Shown: piece by piece, positions 9,179 through 17,782 of the stretch
Position numbering within the stretch: position 1 is the first letter of the stretch
Layout of the letters: the number at the start of each line of letters is the position of its first letter
From: JAHIKV01 sp963733145
Lineage (GTDB): Bacteria; Planctomycetota; Planctomycetia; Pirellulales; Thermoguttaceae
Length of the DNA: 64,000 nt
Assembly (NCBI GenBank): GCA_963733145.1
Contig: CAVTCJ010000006.1
Coordinates: forward strand, 62,001 to 126,000
Direction: 5' to 3'
Notes under the pieces: generated by a model
The model's input: the letters and a program-made list of their open reading frames with translations, nothing else
Told to the model about the DNA's origin: nothing
The model's database searches: none
Position numbers and translations under genes: made by a program

Positions 9179-10163
9179 CTCGCCGCGGTGCAGCCCGGCG
9201 CGGCAAGGAAAACGTCAGGTCGCATTTCGCGCGTCCGCCGGGCGGGAGGTTCAACTGCGGACTGCTCGATTGCTTCACGCCGTCGATGGTCAACTCGACC
9301 AAACGTTGCTGGGCGACCGAGGAGGCATTCGAGACGGTGACGACGGCCTTCACGGGCATCCCGGCCATCGGCGCGGCCGCGTCGAGTTCGACCTTTTCGA
9401 CGGCCGCGTCAGGCTTCGGAGCACGGTTGCAATCGACGAGGACGACGGGGATGGAGGGCTGCTGTTTAGCGGCCGACGGCACGTCGGCCCCAACGGCAGA
9501 AGCCGCCGTGCCGGCGGCCGCTAAACGATCTCCCTTCTCATTTCTCCCCTCTTTCCACGACGCGCGCTGCATGTCGGTGAGCACGAAAATCCGCTTGTTC
9601 GGCGCGGTGGAATCGGCCAGGAGTTTTCTTGCTTGTTGCAGCTTGAACGCGAGATTGGCCCGCTCGAAACTGACGCGGCACTGTTGCAGGATTTGGCGGA
9701 CGGATTGCTGCGTGCGGTCGAGTTTGCCGGCGCCCGGCAACGGCGGCCCGCACGTCGGCAGCAGCGCCGCCTGGTCGCCTTCGTCGAGTTGATCGAGGAT
9801 TTGCGTGGCCGCCGCGGCGGCCGTCTCCAGGCGGAGGCGGTCCCGGTCGATCGTGCCCATGCTCGCCGAATTGTCGAGGATGATCGCCACGGCGGTCTGT
9901 CCCCCGCCGCGGATGAGGCCGAGGTTTGTCACCACGGGCCGGGCCAACCCCAGTGCCAGCAGCAGCAAGACGGCCGCGCGGACCGCCATCAGCAGCAGGT
10001 CCTCGATCCGCTTTCGCCGCCGCGTTTTCTGCACGCTCAGCTTCAGAAAGCGCAACGTCGGAAACGGCGCGTCCTTCGCCCGGCGGCGGTTGACCAGGTG
10101 CAGCACGATGGGAATCGCGACGGCCAGCGCGGTCAACAGAAACAGCGGCGCGGCGAAACTCAT
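8943..10163 (-). CDS. BatA-like von Willebrand factor A membrane protein, 5' fragment
   Basis: The start is the ATG at 10163, overlapping the stop of the DUF58 gene (ATGA). It has an N-terminal membrane helix followed by the BatA signature 'PIVLHLVNRRR...FPTLRFLKLS', a second helix (LLLLALGLARPVV), and a VWA domain with the MIDAS motif in 'VAIILDNSASMGT'. These proteins work with MoxR and DUF58 partners at the membrane. The peptide RLAAAGTAASAVGADVPSAA (about 9468-9535) comes from a repeat of the GGCTAAAC type and lies inside the VWA domain. The reading frame breaks near 9205. Confidence 0.82.
   Translation of the reverse strand: MSFAAPLFLLTALAVAIPIVLHLVNRRRAKDAPFPTLRFLKLSVQKTRRRKRIEDLLLMAVRAAVLLLLALGLARPVVTNLGLIRGGGQTAVAIILDNSASMGTIDRDRLRLETAAAAATQILDQLDEGDQAALLPTCGPPLPGAGKLDRTQQSVRQILQQCRVSFERANLAFKLQQARKLLADSTAPNKRIFVLTDMQRASWKEGRNEKGDRLAAAGTAASAVGADVPSAAKQQPSIPVVLVDCNRAPKPDAAVEKVELDAAAPMAGMPVKAVVTVSNASSVAQQRLVELTIDGVKQSSSPQLNLPPGGRAKCDLTFSLPRRAAPRRGAAGGRGRLEVRRPPVFRRPGRRRRARGGARSAASRDSVSRRGLLSGAGSGLRAGRRRRFRRGESIPCRSGRRAAGEI
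9468..9535. repeat. GCTAAACG-type palindromic repeats inside the BatA-like gene
   Basis: Two short palindromes (GCCGACGGCACGTCGGC and GCCGCCGTGCCGGCGGC) are followed by CGCTAAACGATCTCCC. They resemble the copy at 3140-3175, which also continues GGTCTCCC. The insert keeps the frame of the gene. Confidence 0.6.
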
Positions 10164-11053
10164 GGACGCCCCCGTTTGGCGACGTAGCGCGACAAGAGAA
10201 AATCGTACGGCGTCGAAGTGTCCGCCAGGACGTAGTCGATCCGCGCCTCGGCGCACGCGCGCCGATAGCCCTCGATGAACGCTTTGATCCGGGCGGCGTA
10301 CTCGTCGCGGGCGTAGGCCGGATCGACTTGTATCCGCTCGTCGGTTTCCAGATCGTGGAAAGCAATCACGTCGCGAAAGGGAAAGTCGATCTCCGCCCGA
10401 TCGAGCACGTGAAAGACGATCACCTCGTGACGGCGGTGGCGGAAGTGGTGCAAGGCCCGAACGATTTCCTCCGGCTCGCCGTACAGATCGCCGATCAACA
10501 CGATCAGGCCGCGGCGTTTCAAGCGGTCGGCGATGCGGTGCAGCGTTTCGGCGACGTCGGTCTTCCCGCCCGCTTCGACCGACTCCAGCCGCTCCATCAT
10601 TTCGTTGAAGTGCCGCGGCGTGCTGCGGGCGGGCATGTCCAGCCGAATCTGCGCGTCAAATGTAGTCAAACCGACCGCGTCCTGTTGGCGGGTCATCAGG
10701 TAGGCCAGCACCGCAGTCAGATAGCAGCCGTATTGGAGCTTGCTCAGCTTGCCGCCGAAGCCGTACCCCATCGAGCCGCTCGTGTCCAAGAGGATTTGGA
10801 CGCGCATGTTCGTTTCTTCTTCATACTGCTTGACGTAGAGGCGGTCGGTGCGGCCCAACATGCGGTAGTCGAGCCGCCGCGGATCGTCGCCGGCCGTGTA
10901 CTCGCGGTGCTCGGCAAACTCGGCGCTAAACCCCTTGAAGGGGCTGGAGTGCAGTCCGCTGATAAATCCCTCGACCACCCCGCGCGCGACCAGCGCGAGG
11001 TTTTTCATGCGGGCCAGGGCCTGCGGTTCCAGGAATCGATAGCCAGTTTGCAT
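10160..11053 (-). CDS. DUF58 family protein
   Basis: The start is the ATG at 11053 (MQTGYRFLEPQALARMKNL), the usual beginning of the family; the longer open frame upstream crosses repeat DNA. The 297-residue protein has the DUF58 signature 'EFAEHREYTAGDDPRRLDYRM' in which 'YTAGDDPRRLDYR' is diagnostic, then a VWA-like fold with 'VQILLDTSGSMGYG' carrying the DxSxS metal site. It is translationally coupled to the BatA-like gene through a 4-bp overlap and probably forms a complex with it and MoxR (5741-6850). Confidence 0.93.
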   Translation of the reverse strand: MQTGYRFLEPQALARMKNLALVARGVVEGFISGLHSSPFKGFSAEFAEHREYTAGDDPRRLDYRMLGRTDRLYVKQYEEETNMRVQILLDTSGSMGYGFGGKLSKLQYGCYLTAVLAYLMTRQQDAVGLTTFDAQIRLDMPARSTPRHFNEMMERLESVEAGGKTDVAETLHRIADRLKRRGLIVLIGDLYGEPEEIVRALHHFRHRRHEVIVFHVLDRAEIDFPFRDVIAFHDLETDERIQVDPAYARDEYAARIKAFIEGYRRACAEARIDYVLADTSTPYDFLLSRYVAKRGRP

Positions 11054-11194
11054 GGGATTATTGTATATTATGGAGTTTGATGCATTTACTTTAACATGGC
11101 AACATGGTAGTCGTTCGCGGGCGGGAGTGTGACAAGTCGGTTTTTTGCCGCAAGGCGTATATTCCGGACAAACCGACGGCCGAAAACATGGACC

Positions 11195-11325
11195 TGTCCC
11201 CCTCCCGCCGCCCCAGGGGGACAGTCCCATTTTCGCGGCGGCAAAGCTAATTTGCCGGGCTACGTCCCTCACGCCGCGAAAATTGGGACAGTCCCCTGTG
11301 AACGATTACTGGGAGACTGCCCGAT
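11195..11325. repeat. GGGACAGTCCC / CGCGGCG repeat block
   Basis: The gap 11054-11409 contains GGGGGACAGTCCCATTTTCG (from 11217), GGCGGCAAAGCTAATTTGCC, and the opposed CGCGAAAATTGGGACAGTCC near 11276-11294. Related blocks lie at 37065-37210 and 40350-40480. The rest of the gap holds the presumed promoter region of the pilB operon, but I see no clear -10/-35 pair. Confidence 0.65.
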
Positions 11326-11409
11326 TTACCGCGCCTTGGTTGACATTCAAGCGATTGCTGGTTAGCCTGGGTAAATATAGGGGTCCGCGCCGACTTTACC
11401 GGAAATAAC

Positions 11410-13122
11410 ATGGCCGCCAAACGCAAAAGCGATTACACGGAAATCCTCGTCCAAAAGGGCATCGTTAGCCCCGACCAACTGGCTGAAGCCCAGCAGATGG
11501 TCGCCCAACAGGGGATGAATCTGGCCGACGCCCTGATTCGGCTGGGATATACCACGGGCGAGGAAGTGATGCGGGCAATGGCCGAGCAGCACGGCCTAGA
11601 CTATGTCAATCTCAGCGAGGTTTCCATCCCACCATCGGTGGTTGAGCTCGTGCCGGAGTCGGTTGCCCGTGAAAACGTCGCCATCCCTTTAAGCGAATCC
11701 GACGGCAAGTTGACGGTCATTGTCAGCGACCCGATGGACTACGACACCTTCGACAAACTGCGGTTCATCCTCAACCGGCAGATTGAGATAGCCCTGGCCC
11801 CCCGCGAGGCGATTCTCGAGGCCATCAACCGCCATTACGGCCAGACCGTCGGCGAAAGCGCCGACTCGATGCTCCAGGAGTTCACCGATACGGCCATCGA
11901 CTTCACGGAAACGATGCAGGAGACCGAAGGGGCCGAGGAGGAGGTCGACGAGAGCAGCGCACCCGTCGTGCGGCTGGTGCAACTGATCATTTCCGAGGCG
12001 GTCCAGCTCCGGGCGTCAGACATACACATCGAACCCTTCGAGGACCGAATCCGGGTCCGGTATCGGATCGACGGCGTCCTGATCGAGCGCGATAGCCCCC
12101 CCAAACGGCTCCTTGGCGCTATCCTCTCCCGCGTCAAAATTCTTTCCAAACTTGATATCGCCGAGCGACGCCGAACGCAAGACGGCCGGATCAAAATCTC
12201 CGTCGGCGAGAAGGAGTTGGACTTGCGCGTCAGCGTTATTCCCACCAGCCACGGGCAGTCGGTGGTTATGCGCATTCTGGATAAGGAAAGCATCAAGGTG
12301 GGGTTGCGGCAATTGGGGTTCTCCGACGAGGACTACCAAAAGGTGCGGGGGCTGATCCAACGGCCGAACGGGATCATCCTGGTCACCGGTCCGACCGGGT
12401 CGGGCAAGACGACGTCGCTCTATGCCGCGCTCAACGAGTTGAATACGCCGGACAGAAAAATTATCACCGCCGAGGACCCCGTAGAGTACTATCTGCCGGG
12501 TATCAATCAGGTGGAGATTCGGCACGAAATCGGATTGGATTTTGCGCGAGTGATCCGAGCTATGCTGCGTCAGGCGCCGAACGTGATATTGGTTGGCGAG
12601 ATGCGTGATCTGGAAACCGCGCAGATGGGAATTCAGGCGTCTTTGACTGGACACTTGGTTTTCAGTACACTTCATACGAACGATTCGCCCAGTGCCATTA
12701 CACGTTTGATCGACATGGGTGTCCCGGCATACCTCGTTTCCAGCAGCGTCGTCTCCATCATGGCTCAGCGCCTCGTCCGCGTCGTTTGCCAGAAATGCAA
12801 GCATCCATACACGCCCAACAAGTCGTTGATCGAGAGTGCCGGCATCACTCCGGAAATGGCGGCAACTGCCTCCTTCGCAAAGGGGGGAGGATGCGGAAAT
12901 TGCGGCGGCAGCGGCTTCCGCGGCCGCTTGGGTATCTTCGAGATGATGCTCATGTCGCAAAAAATCCGCGAGTTGACCTTTAACGCCGCGCCGACTGAGG
13001 AAATCCGCCGGGTTGCCGTCGGAGAGGGGATGAAAACCCTTTATTGGGATGGAATCGACAAAGTCCTCCGCGGCGTAACCACTTTGGAGGAGGTCCTTCG
13101 GGTCGCCAAACGAACCGAGTGA
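11410..13122 (+). CDS. pilB: PilB/GspE-type secretion ATPase (first copy)
   Basis: A 570-residue hexameric assembly ATPase. The N-terminal MshEN-like domain (residues about 8-70) precedes the core, with 'ASDIHIEPFEDRIRVRYRIDG', Walker A GPTGSGKTTS, Asp box 'ITAEDPVEYYLPGINQ', Walker B NVILVGEMRD and His box 'FSTLHTNDSPSAITRLIDMG'. A tetracysteine zinc site is formed by CQKC and CGNC in the C-terminal domain. It powers pilus or pseudopilus extension from the cytoplasm. It heads the operon pilB-pilT-pilB2-pilC-pseudopilins. Confidence 0.95.
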   Translation: MAAKRKSDYTEILVQKGIVSPDQLAEAQQMVAQQGMNLADALIRLGYTTGEEVMRAMAEQHGLDYVNLSEVSIPPSVVELVPESVARENVAIPLSESDGKLTVIVSDPMDYDTFDKLRFILNRQIEIALAPREAILEAINRHYGQTVGESADSMLQEFTDTAIDFTETMQETEGAEEEVDESSAPVVRLVQLIISEAVQLRASDIHIEPFEDRIRVRYRIDGVLIERDSPPKRLLGAILSRVKILSKLDIAERRRTQDGRIKISVGEKELDLRVSVIPTSHGQSVVMRILDKESIKVGLRQLGFSDEDYQKVRGLIQRPNGIILVTGPTGSGKTTSLYAALNELNTPDRKIITAEDPVEYYLPGINQVEIRHEIGLDFARVIRAMLRQAPNVILVGEMRDLETAQMGIQASLTGHLVFSTLHTNDSPSAITRLIDMGVPAYLVSSSVVSIMAQRLVRVVCQKCKHPYTPNKSLIESAGITPEMAATASFAKGGGCGNCGGSGFRGRLGIFEMMLMSQKIRELTFNAAPTEEIRRVAVGEGMKTLYWDGIDKVLRGVTTLEEVLRVAKRTE

Positions 13123-13269
13123 TTATCTTGAAATTTCTGGTTTCGCGCCTGCCGGCGCGAATAATCATACTGAACGAAGCCCCGGCACAACCGGATTTAT
13201 GGCAAGAGAAGAGGCCTCTTTGCCCCCCGATTGCCGGTGCTGTCCACTAACGCGGGGAAGACACTTTCA

Positions 13270-14118
13270 ATGGCCAGCATCCTCATTGACAAACTGTTGC
13301 AGACGGTAGTCAACCGCAACGCCAGCGACTTGCACATCGCCGTCGGTCAGCCGCCGGTGGTCCGCGTGGACGGCCACCTGGTAAGGCTCGAGACGAAGGT
13401 GCTGACTCCCGAGGACACGGTTTCTTTGATGAAGAGCATCACGCCCGAACGATGCCAGCAGGAATTGCAGGAGGTGGGCGGATCGGACTACGGCTTTGCC
13501 TTCGGCGACAAGGGGCGATTCCGCGTTTCGGTCTTCAAGGAACGCGGCCACGTGGCCATCGCTTTGCGGCTGATTCCCGCTAGGGTAATGGACTTCAAGG
13601 AACTGGGAACCCCGCCGGTATTGGCCGATTTATGCACCCGCCCCCGCGGGCTGATCCTGGTCACCGGTCCGACCGGTTCCGGCAAGACCACCACCCTGGC
13701 GGCGATGATCGACTATATCAACATCAACTTCGACCATCACATCATCACGGTCGAGGACCCGATCGAGTTTTACCATACGCACAAGAAATCGACGATCAAC
13801 CAGCGCGAGTTGGGGGTCGACGTACCCACGTTCGCCGAGGCCGTGCGGCGGGCGTTGCGTCAAGACCCGGACGTGATCCTGGTGGGCGAAATGCGCGACT
13901 TGGAAACGATCGAGACGGCCATCACGGCGGCCGAAACCGGCCACGTGGTGTTCGGCACCCTGCACACCACCGGCGCAAGGCTCGATCAACCGCATCATCG
14001 ACGTTTTTCCCGTCTCCCAGCAGGAGCAAATCCGCACGCAGTTGTCCGTGGCCGTCATCGGCATTCTTTCGCAGACCCTGTTGCCGAAGATCGGCGGCGG
14101 CCGGGTGGCGGCTTATGA
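13270..14118 (+). CDS. pilT: PilT retraction ATPase, 5' fragment
   Basis: The start is the ATG at 13270 (MASILIDKLLQTVV), preceded by GGGGAAG. It shows the PilT N-terminal motif NASDLHIAVGQPP, Walker A GPTGSGKTTT, Walker B DVILVGEMRD and the His box 'GTLHTTGA'. Immediately after that (near 13980) the frame is lost: sequence expected as 'INRIIDVFPVSQQEQIRTQL' continues in another frame. PilT drives pilus retraction, so its presence favours a retractile type IV pilus over a pure type II secretion system. Confidence 0.9.
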   Translation: MASILIDKLLQTVVNRNASDLHIAVGQPPVVRVDGHLVRLETKVLTPEDTVSLMKSITPERCQQELQEVGGSDYGFAFGDKGRFRVSVFKERGHVAIALRLIPARVMDFKELGTPPVLADLCTRPRGLILVTGPTGSGKTTTLAAMIDYININFDHHIITVEDPIEFYHTHKKSTINQRELGVDVPTFAEAVRRALRQDPDVILVGEMRDLETIETAITAAETGHVVFGTLHTTGARLDQPHHRRFSRLPAGANPHAVVRGRHRHSFADPVAEDRRRPGGGL

Positions 14119-14401
14119 AATGCTCGTGGTTACGCCCGCCATCGCCAACCTGATCCGCGAAAACAAGACTTTCCGCATCACTTCCGCGATCCAGACCGGG
14201 CAGAAGTTGGGCATGCAACTGCTCGACGACCACATGTTCAAGCTGTGGAAGCAGGGGCTGGTGGAGAAGAGGGACATCCTCCTGAAGGCGCATTCGATCG
14301 ACGAGTTGCAACTCAAGATTGCCCGCGCCGAGCGGGGCATGTTCGAGGACGAAGGCGAGGCCCGCGAACGGGGCGAACAAAACGATAAGGACAAGGAGTA
14401 A
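14042..14401 (+). CDS. pilT: PilT, 3' fragment
   Basis: This is the C-terminal part of the gene starting at 13270. It contains 'LSQTLLPKIGGGRVAAYEML' and the PilT signature 'TPAIANLIRENKTFRI', corresponding to the AIRNLIRE motif needed for retraction. The tail is acidic and charged. It ends 3 bp before the second pilB start. Confidence 0.88.
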   Translation: MSVAVIGILSQTLLPKIGGGRVAAYEMLVVTPAIANLIRENKTFRITSAIQTGQKLGMQLLDDHMFKLWKQGLVEKRDILLKAHSIDELQLKIARAERGMFEDEGEARERGEQNDKDKE

Positions 14402-14404
14402 GCG

Positions 14405-16123
14405 ATGGCAATCCGTCGCATCGGCCAAATCCTGGTTGATCTCGGTTTCCTCAGCGAGGAGCAGTTGGAGGTTCTGCTCGAAGAGCAGCAGCAACGGCCC
14501 GGCGAGATGTTCGGGCAAATCGCCATCAGCCTGGGCATGATTACCGACGACCAGTTGGCCCAGGGCTTGGCCGAGCAGATGGGGATGCAGGTGGTCAGCC
14601 TCAGCGACGTGGTGATTCCCGCCGAGGTGCTCACCACGATCACCGAGCCGATGGCCCAGCTTTACCGGATTATTCCCCTGAAGTTCGAGCACGACACGCT
14701 CACGATCGCCATGTGCGATCCGCAAAAGCTGTCGATCATCGACGAATTGCGGAGTTTTCTCGGTTACGACATCAAGCCCATGGTCTGCACCGAGAGCGAG
14801 ATGCTGAAGGCCTTGGACCGCTACTATTCCGCCAGCGGCGAGAGCGTCGAGACCTTGATCGCCGACATGGAGCAGGACGCCGAGTTGGCCGCCGCCGTGG
14901 AGAAGATGGAGAAGAGTTCGGCCATCGACTTGACCAGCGTCGAGGCCCTGGCCGACAGCGCCCCGGTGCGGAAACTGTTGAACATGGTCCTGCTGTTGGC
15001 CATTCGGGAACACGCCAGCGACTTGCACTTCGAGCCCTTCGAGAACGAGTTCAAAATCCGCATCCGTTCCGACGGGGTGTTGTACGAGATGGTGCCGCCG
15101 CCGCGGCACCTGGCCTTCGCCATCACCACGCGGGTGAAGGTCATGGCCGACCTGAACATCGCCGAGCGCCGCTTGCCGCAGGACGGGCGCATCCGGCTGA
15201 CGGTGGGCGGGCACCCGGTCGACTTGCGGGTGAGCGTGCTGCCCACCATGTTCGGCGAAAGCGTCGTGATGCGGATTCTCGACCGTTCGGTGGTGATGCT
15301 CGACCTGGACGCGATCGGCCTGCCCGACGGCATTTTGGCCTCTTTCCGCGAGATCATCCGCCGCCCCAACGGCATTGTGCTGGTCACCGGGCCGACCGGC
15401 TGCGGCAAGACCACCACGCTCTATGGGGCGTTGAACGAGTTGAACGTGATCGCGGACAAGATCATCACCACCGAGGACCCCGTCGAGTACGACATCGACG
15501 GCATCGTGCAGATGCCGATCGACGCGGCCATCGGCAACACGTTCGCCCAGTGCTTGCGGTCGATTCTCCGCCAGGACCCGGACAAGATCCTGGTGGGCGA
15601 AATCCGCGACCTGGAGACGGCCGAGATCGCCGTCCAGGCCTCTTTGACCGGGCACATGGTCTTCAGCACGCTGCACACCAACGACGCCCCCAGCACGGTC
15701 ACGCGGTTGCGCGACATGGGCGTGCCGCCGTTCCTGCTGACCGCCACGATGGAGGCCATCCTCGCCCAGCGGCTGGTGCGGAAGATTTGCAAGGAGTGCC
15801 GCGAGCAGACCACCCCCAGCGCGGAAACTCTGGCCCTGTTGGACCTCACGCCCGACGGCGTGCTCGACAAGAAGTTCTATCGCGGGCGGGGGTGCGCCGC
15901 CTGCAACAACACCGGCTTCCGCGGCCGGACCGGCTTATACGAGTTCATGCCCATCCACGACGAACTCCGCGACCTGATCAACCACGGGGCCTCCACCCAG
16001 CAGATTCGCGATCTGGCCTTGAAGACGGGCATGGTGCCGCTCCGCGAGTCCGGTCTGGAAAAGGTGTTTGGCGGCATCACCACCATTGAGGAGGTCGTGC
16101 GCGAAACGGTCTCGGAGACGTAA
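14405..16123 (+). CDS. PilB/GspE-type secretion ATPase (second copy)
   Basis: A 572-residue paralogue of the gene at 11410. The N-terminus 'RRIGQILVDLGFLSEEQLEVL' followed by 'GQIAISLGMITDDQL' closely matches the MshEN c-di-GMP-binding motif (RxGxxLV..G.I....L). The core has Walker A GPTGCGKTTT, Walker B KILVGEIRD, His box 'FSTLHTNDAPSTVTRLRDMG' and the zinc cysteines CKEC and CAAC. The open frame is intact. Having two PilB paralogues around PilT suggests two assembly outputs or a regulated pair. Confidence 0.94.
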   Translation: MAIRRIGQILVDLGFLSEEQLEVLLEEQQQRPGEMFGQIAISLGMITDDQLAQGLAEQMGMQVVSLSDVVIPAEVLTTITEPMAQLYRIIPLKFEHDTLTIAMCDPQKLSIIDELRSFLGYDIKPMVCTESEMLKALDRYYSASGESVETLIADMEQDAELAAAVEKMEKSSAIDLTSVEALADSAPVRKLLNMVLLLAIREHASDLHFEPFENEFKIRIRSDGVLYEMVPPPRHLAFAITTRVKVMADLNIAERRLPQDGRIRLTVGGHPVDLRVSVLPTMFGESVVMRILDRSVVMLDLDAIGLPDGILASFREIIRRPNGIVLVTGPTGCGKTTTLYGALNELNVIADKIITTEDPVEYDIDGIVQMPIDAAIGNTFAQCLRSILRQDPDKILVGEIRDLETAEIAVQASLTGHMVFSTLHTNDAPSTVTRLRDMGVPPFLLTATMEAILAQRLVRKICKECREQTTPSAETLALLDLTPDGVLDKKFYRGRGCAACNNTGFRGRTGLYEFMPIHDELRDLINHGASTQQIRDLALKTGMVPLRESGLEKVFGGITTIEEVVRETVSET

Positions 16124-16219
16124 GAGCGGATATATTGGTCATTGATCAGCGGATAGTGGATAATAAGTATATGAAAGCCCGTTCCCAACCGCTTGCGGTT
16201 TCGCATTAGGAGCAGAGCC

Positions 16220-17548
16220 ATGCCAACCTATCAATTCGAGGCGATGGACGCCGCCGGTCAAGAGATCAAGGACGTCATCGAGGCCACCAATCAGGACGAG
16301 GCGCAGGCGACGATCCGGCAGATGGGGTACTTCGTCACGAAGATCTCCGTCAAGAAGAGCCGCAAGACCGCCGCCGGGAAAAAAGGCGACCGCAAGGGCA
16401 AGTCCTTCGCGCTGGGCGGCGTCGGCTCGAAAAAGCTGACCACCTTCACCCGCCAGCTTTCGATCCTTCAGGACGCCGGCCTGCCCATCCTGCGGAGCCT
16501 GAAAATCCTGGAAACGCAGTCGCCGCCGGGCGCGCTGAAAAACGCCCTGATCGACGTCTGCGACGAGATCGAGGGCGGGGCCACGCTCTCCGAGGCCATG
16601 GCCAAGTCCCCCAAGGCCTTCAACCGGCTCTACGTCAACATGATCAAGGCCGGCGAGGCGGGCGGTGCCCTGGAGGTCATCCTCAAACGGCTCGCCGAGT
16701 TCCAGGAACGGTCCGAAAGCCTCAAGCGGAAGGTCAAAGGGGCCCTGGTCTATCCCATCTGCGTGGTCACCTTCGCCTCGGCGATTCTGGTCTTCATCAT
16801 GATGTGGATCGTGCCCCGGTTCGCCAAAATCTTCCTCGACTTCAAATCCGATTTGCCGCCCGTCACCGAAGTCCTGATCTCGATGTCGAACTTTATCGTC
16901 AACTTCTGGTATCTGTTGCCCGGCATCCCGCTGTCGATCTGGCTGATCCTGAAGTTGATCCGCAAGTTTTCCGGCGGGCGGATGGGCTGGCACATCTTCA
17001 TCCTCAAGATGCCCATCTTCGGACCCCTGATCGAGAAGAACATCGTCGCCCGGACCATGCGCACCCTGGGCACCCTGGTGGCTTCCGGCGTGCCGATCCT
17101 CGAGGCCCTGCACATCACCAAGGAGACCTCGAACAACGCCGTCTTCGAGCGCATGTTCCAGAAGGTCTACGAGTCGATCCGCGAGGGCGAGTCGATCGCC
17201 AAGCCGATGAAGGAGAACTCGAAAATCCCCTTCCATCCGATGGCCCTGTTTTTCTGGTTGTTCTGGCCGCCGCTGGTCGGCATCCTGTTGTACATGACCC
17301 GCATGAACAAACGCATCGTCGACGACATGGTCATCAACATGGTCGACGTCGGCGAGGAAACCGGCGAACTCGACACCATGCTCTACAAGGTCGCCGACAC
17401 CTACGACGAAGAAGTCGCCGTCATCACCGAGAGCCTGATGAGCCTGATGGAGCCCTTGTTGATCATCATCCTGGGCACCATGATCGGCTTCATCTGCATC
17501 GCCTTGTTTATGCCTTTGATCAAGCTGATTACCGATCTGAGCAGTTAG
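16220..17548 (+). CDS. pilC: PilC/GspF inner-membrane platform protein
   Basis: The start is the ATG at 16220 (MPTYQFEAMDAAGQEIKDVI), with AGGAGC upstream. The 442-residue protein has the two-fold GspF repeat ('FTRQLSILQDAGLPILRSL' and 'RTMRTLGTLVASGVPILEAL'), each followed by membrane helices, and a last helix 'LLIIILGTMIGFICIALFMP'. It forms the membrane base on which PilB and PilT act. A run of charged residues with an extra hydrophobic stretch (KENSKIPFHPMALFFWLFWP) near residues 340-370 separates the second repeat from the C-terminal helix. Confidence 0.93.
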   Translation: MPTYQFEAMDAAGQEIKDVIEATNQDEAQATIRQMGYFVTKISVKKSRKTAAGKKGDRKGKSFALGGVGSKKLTTFTRQLSILQDAGLPILRSLKILETQSPPGALKNALIDVCDEIEGGATLSEAMAKSPKAFNRLYVNMIKAGEAGGALEVILKRLAEFQERSESLKRKVKGALVYPICVVTFASAILVFIMMWIVPRFAKIFLDFKSDLPPVTEVLISMSNFIVNFWYLLPGIPLSIWLILKLIRKFSGGRMGWHIFILKMPIFGPLIEKNIVARTMRTLGTLVASGVPILEALHITKETSNNAVFERMFQKVYESIREGESIAKPMKENSKIPFHPMALFFWLFWPPLVGILLYMTRMNKRIVDDMVINMVDVGEETGELDTMLYKVADTYDEEVAVITESLMSLMEPLLIIILGTMIGFICIALFMPLIKLITDLSS

Positions 17549-17569
17549 TGGAGAATTGTGGCTAGTGAA

Positions 17570-17625
17570 ATGTAGGACAGGTTGTCAACCTGTCCGGGAC
17601 AGGATGCCATCCTGTCCTACATTGG
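17570..17625. repeat. CAGGTTG / CAGGATG palindrome pair
   Basis: GACAGGTTGTCAACCTGTCC is followed by GGACAGGATGCCATCCTGTCC. A related pair lies at 40690-40775. The rest of the gap 17549-17782 shows no gene. Confidence 0.7.
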
Positions 17626-17782
17626 AAAACGTGTGGCGGGCCGCTTGCGGCTTCGCAACTGAAAATACGACAAGTCGCTTTCGGCGCAAGCAACCGGGCC
17701 AATCGCAGGGCAAGGCTGGTTTCCTTTCCGATCGCGGCGGCCGCGGGCCAAACCGCGCCGGCCCCGCAATGGAGAAACAGCC

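Noticed and set aside
13922..15676. 584-codon open frame antisense to pilT and the second pilB
   Set aside because: It mirrors a well-conserved ATPase on the other strand, is rich in His/Gln/Asp/Leu as expected of antisense GC-rich codons, and shows no domain.
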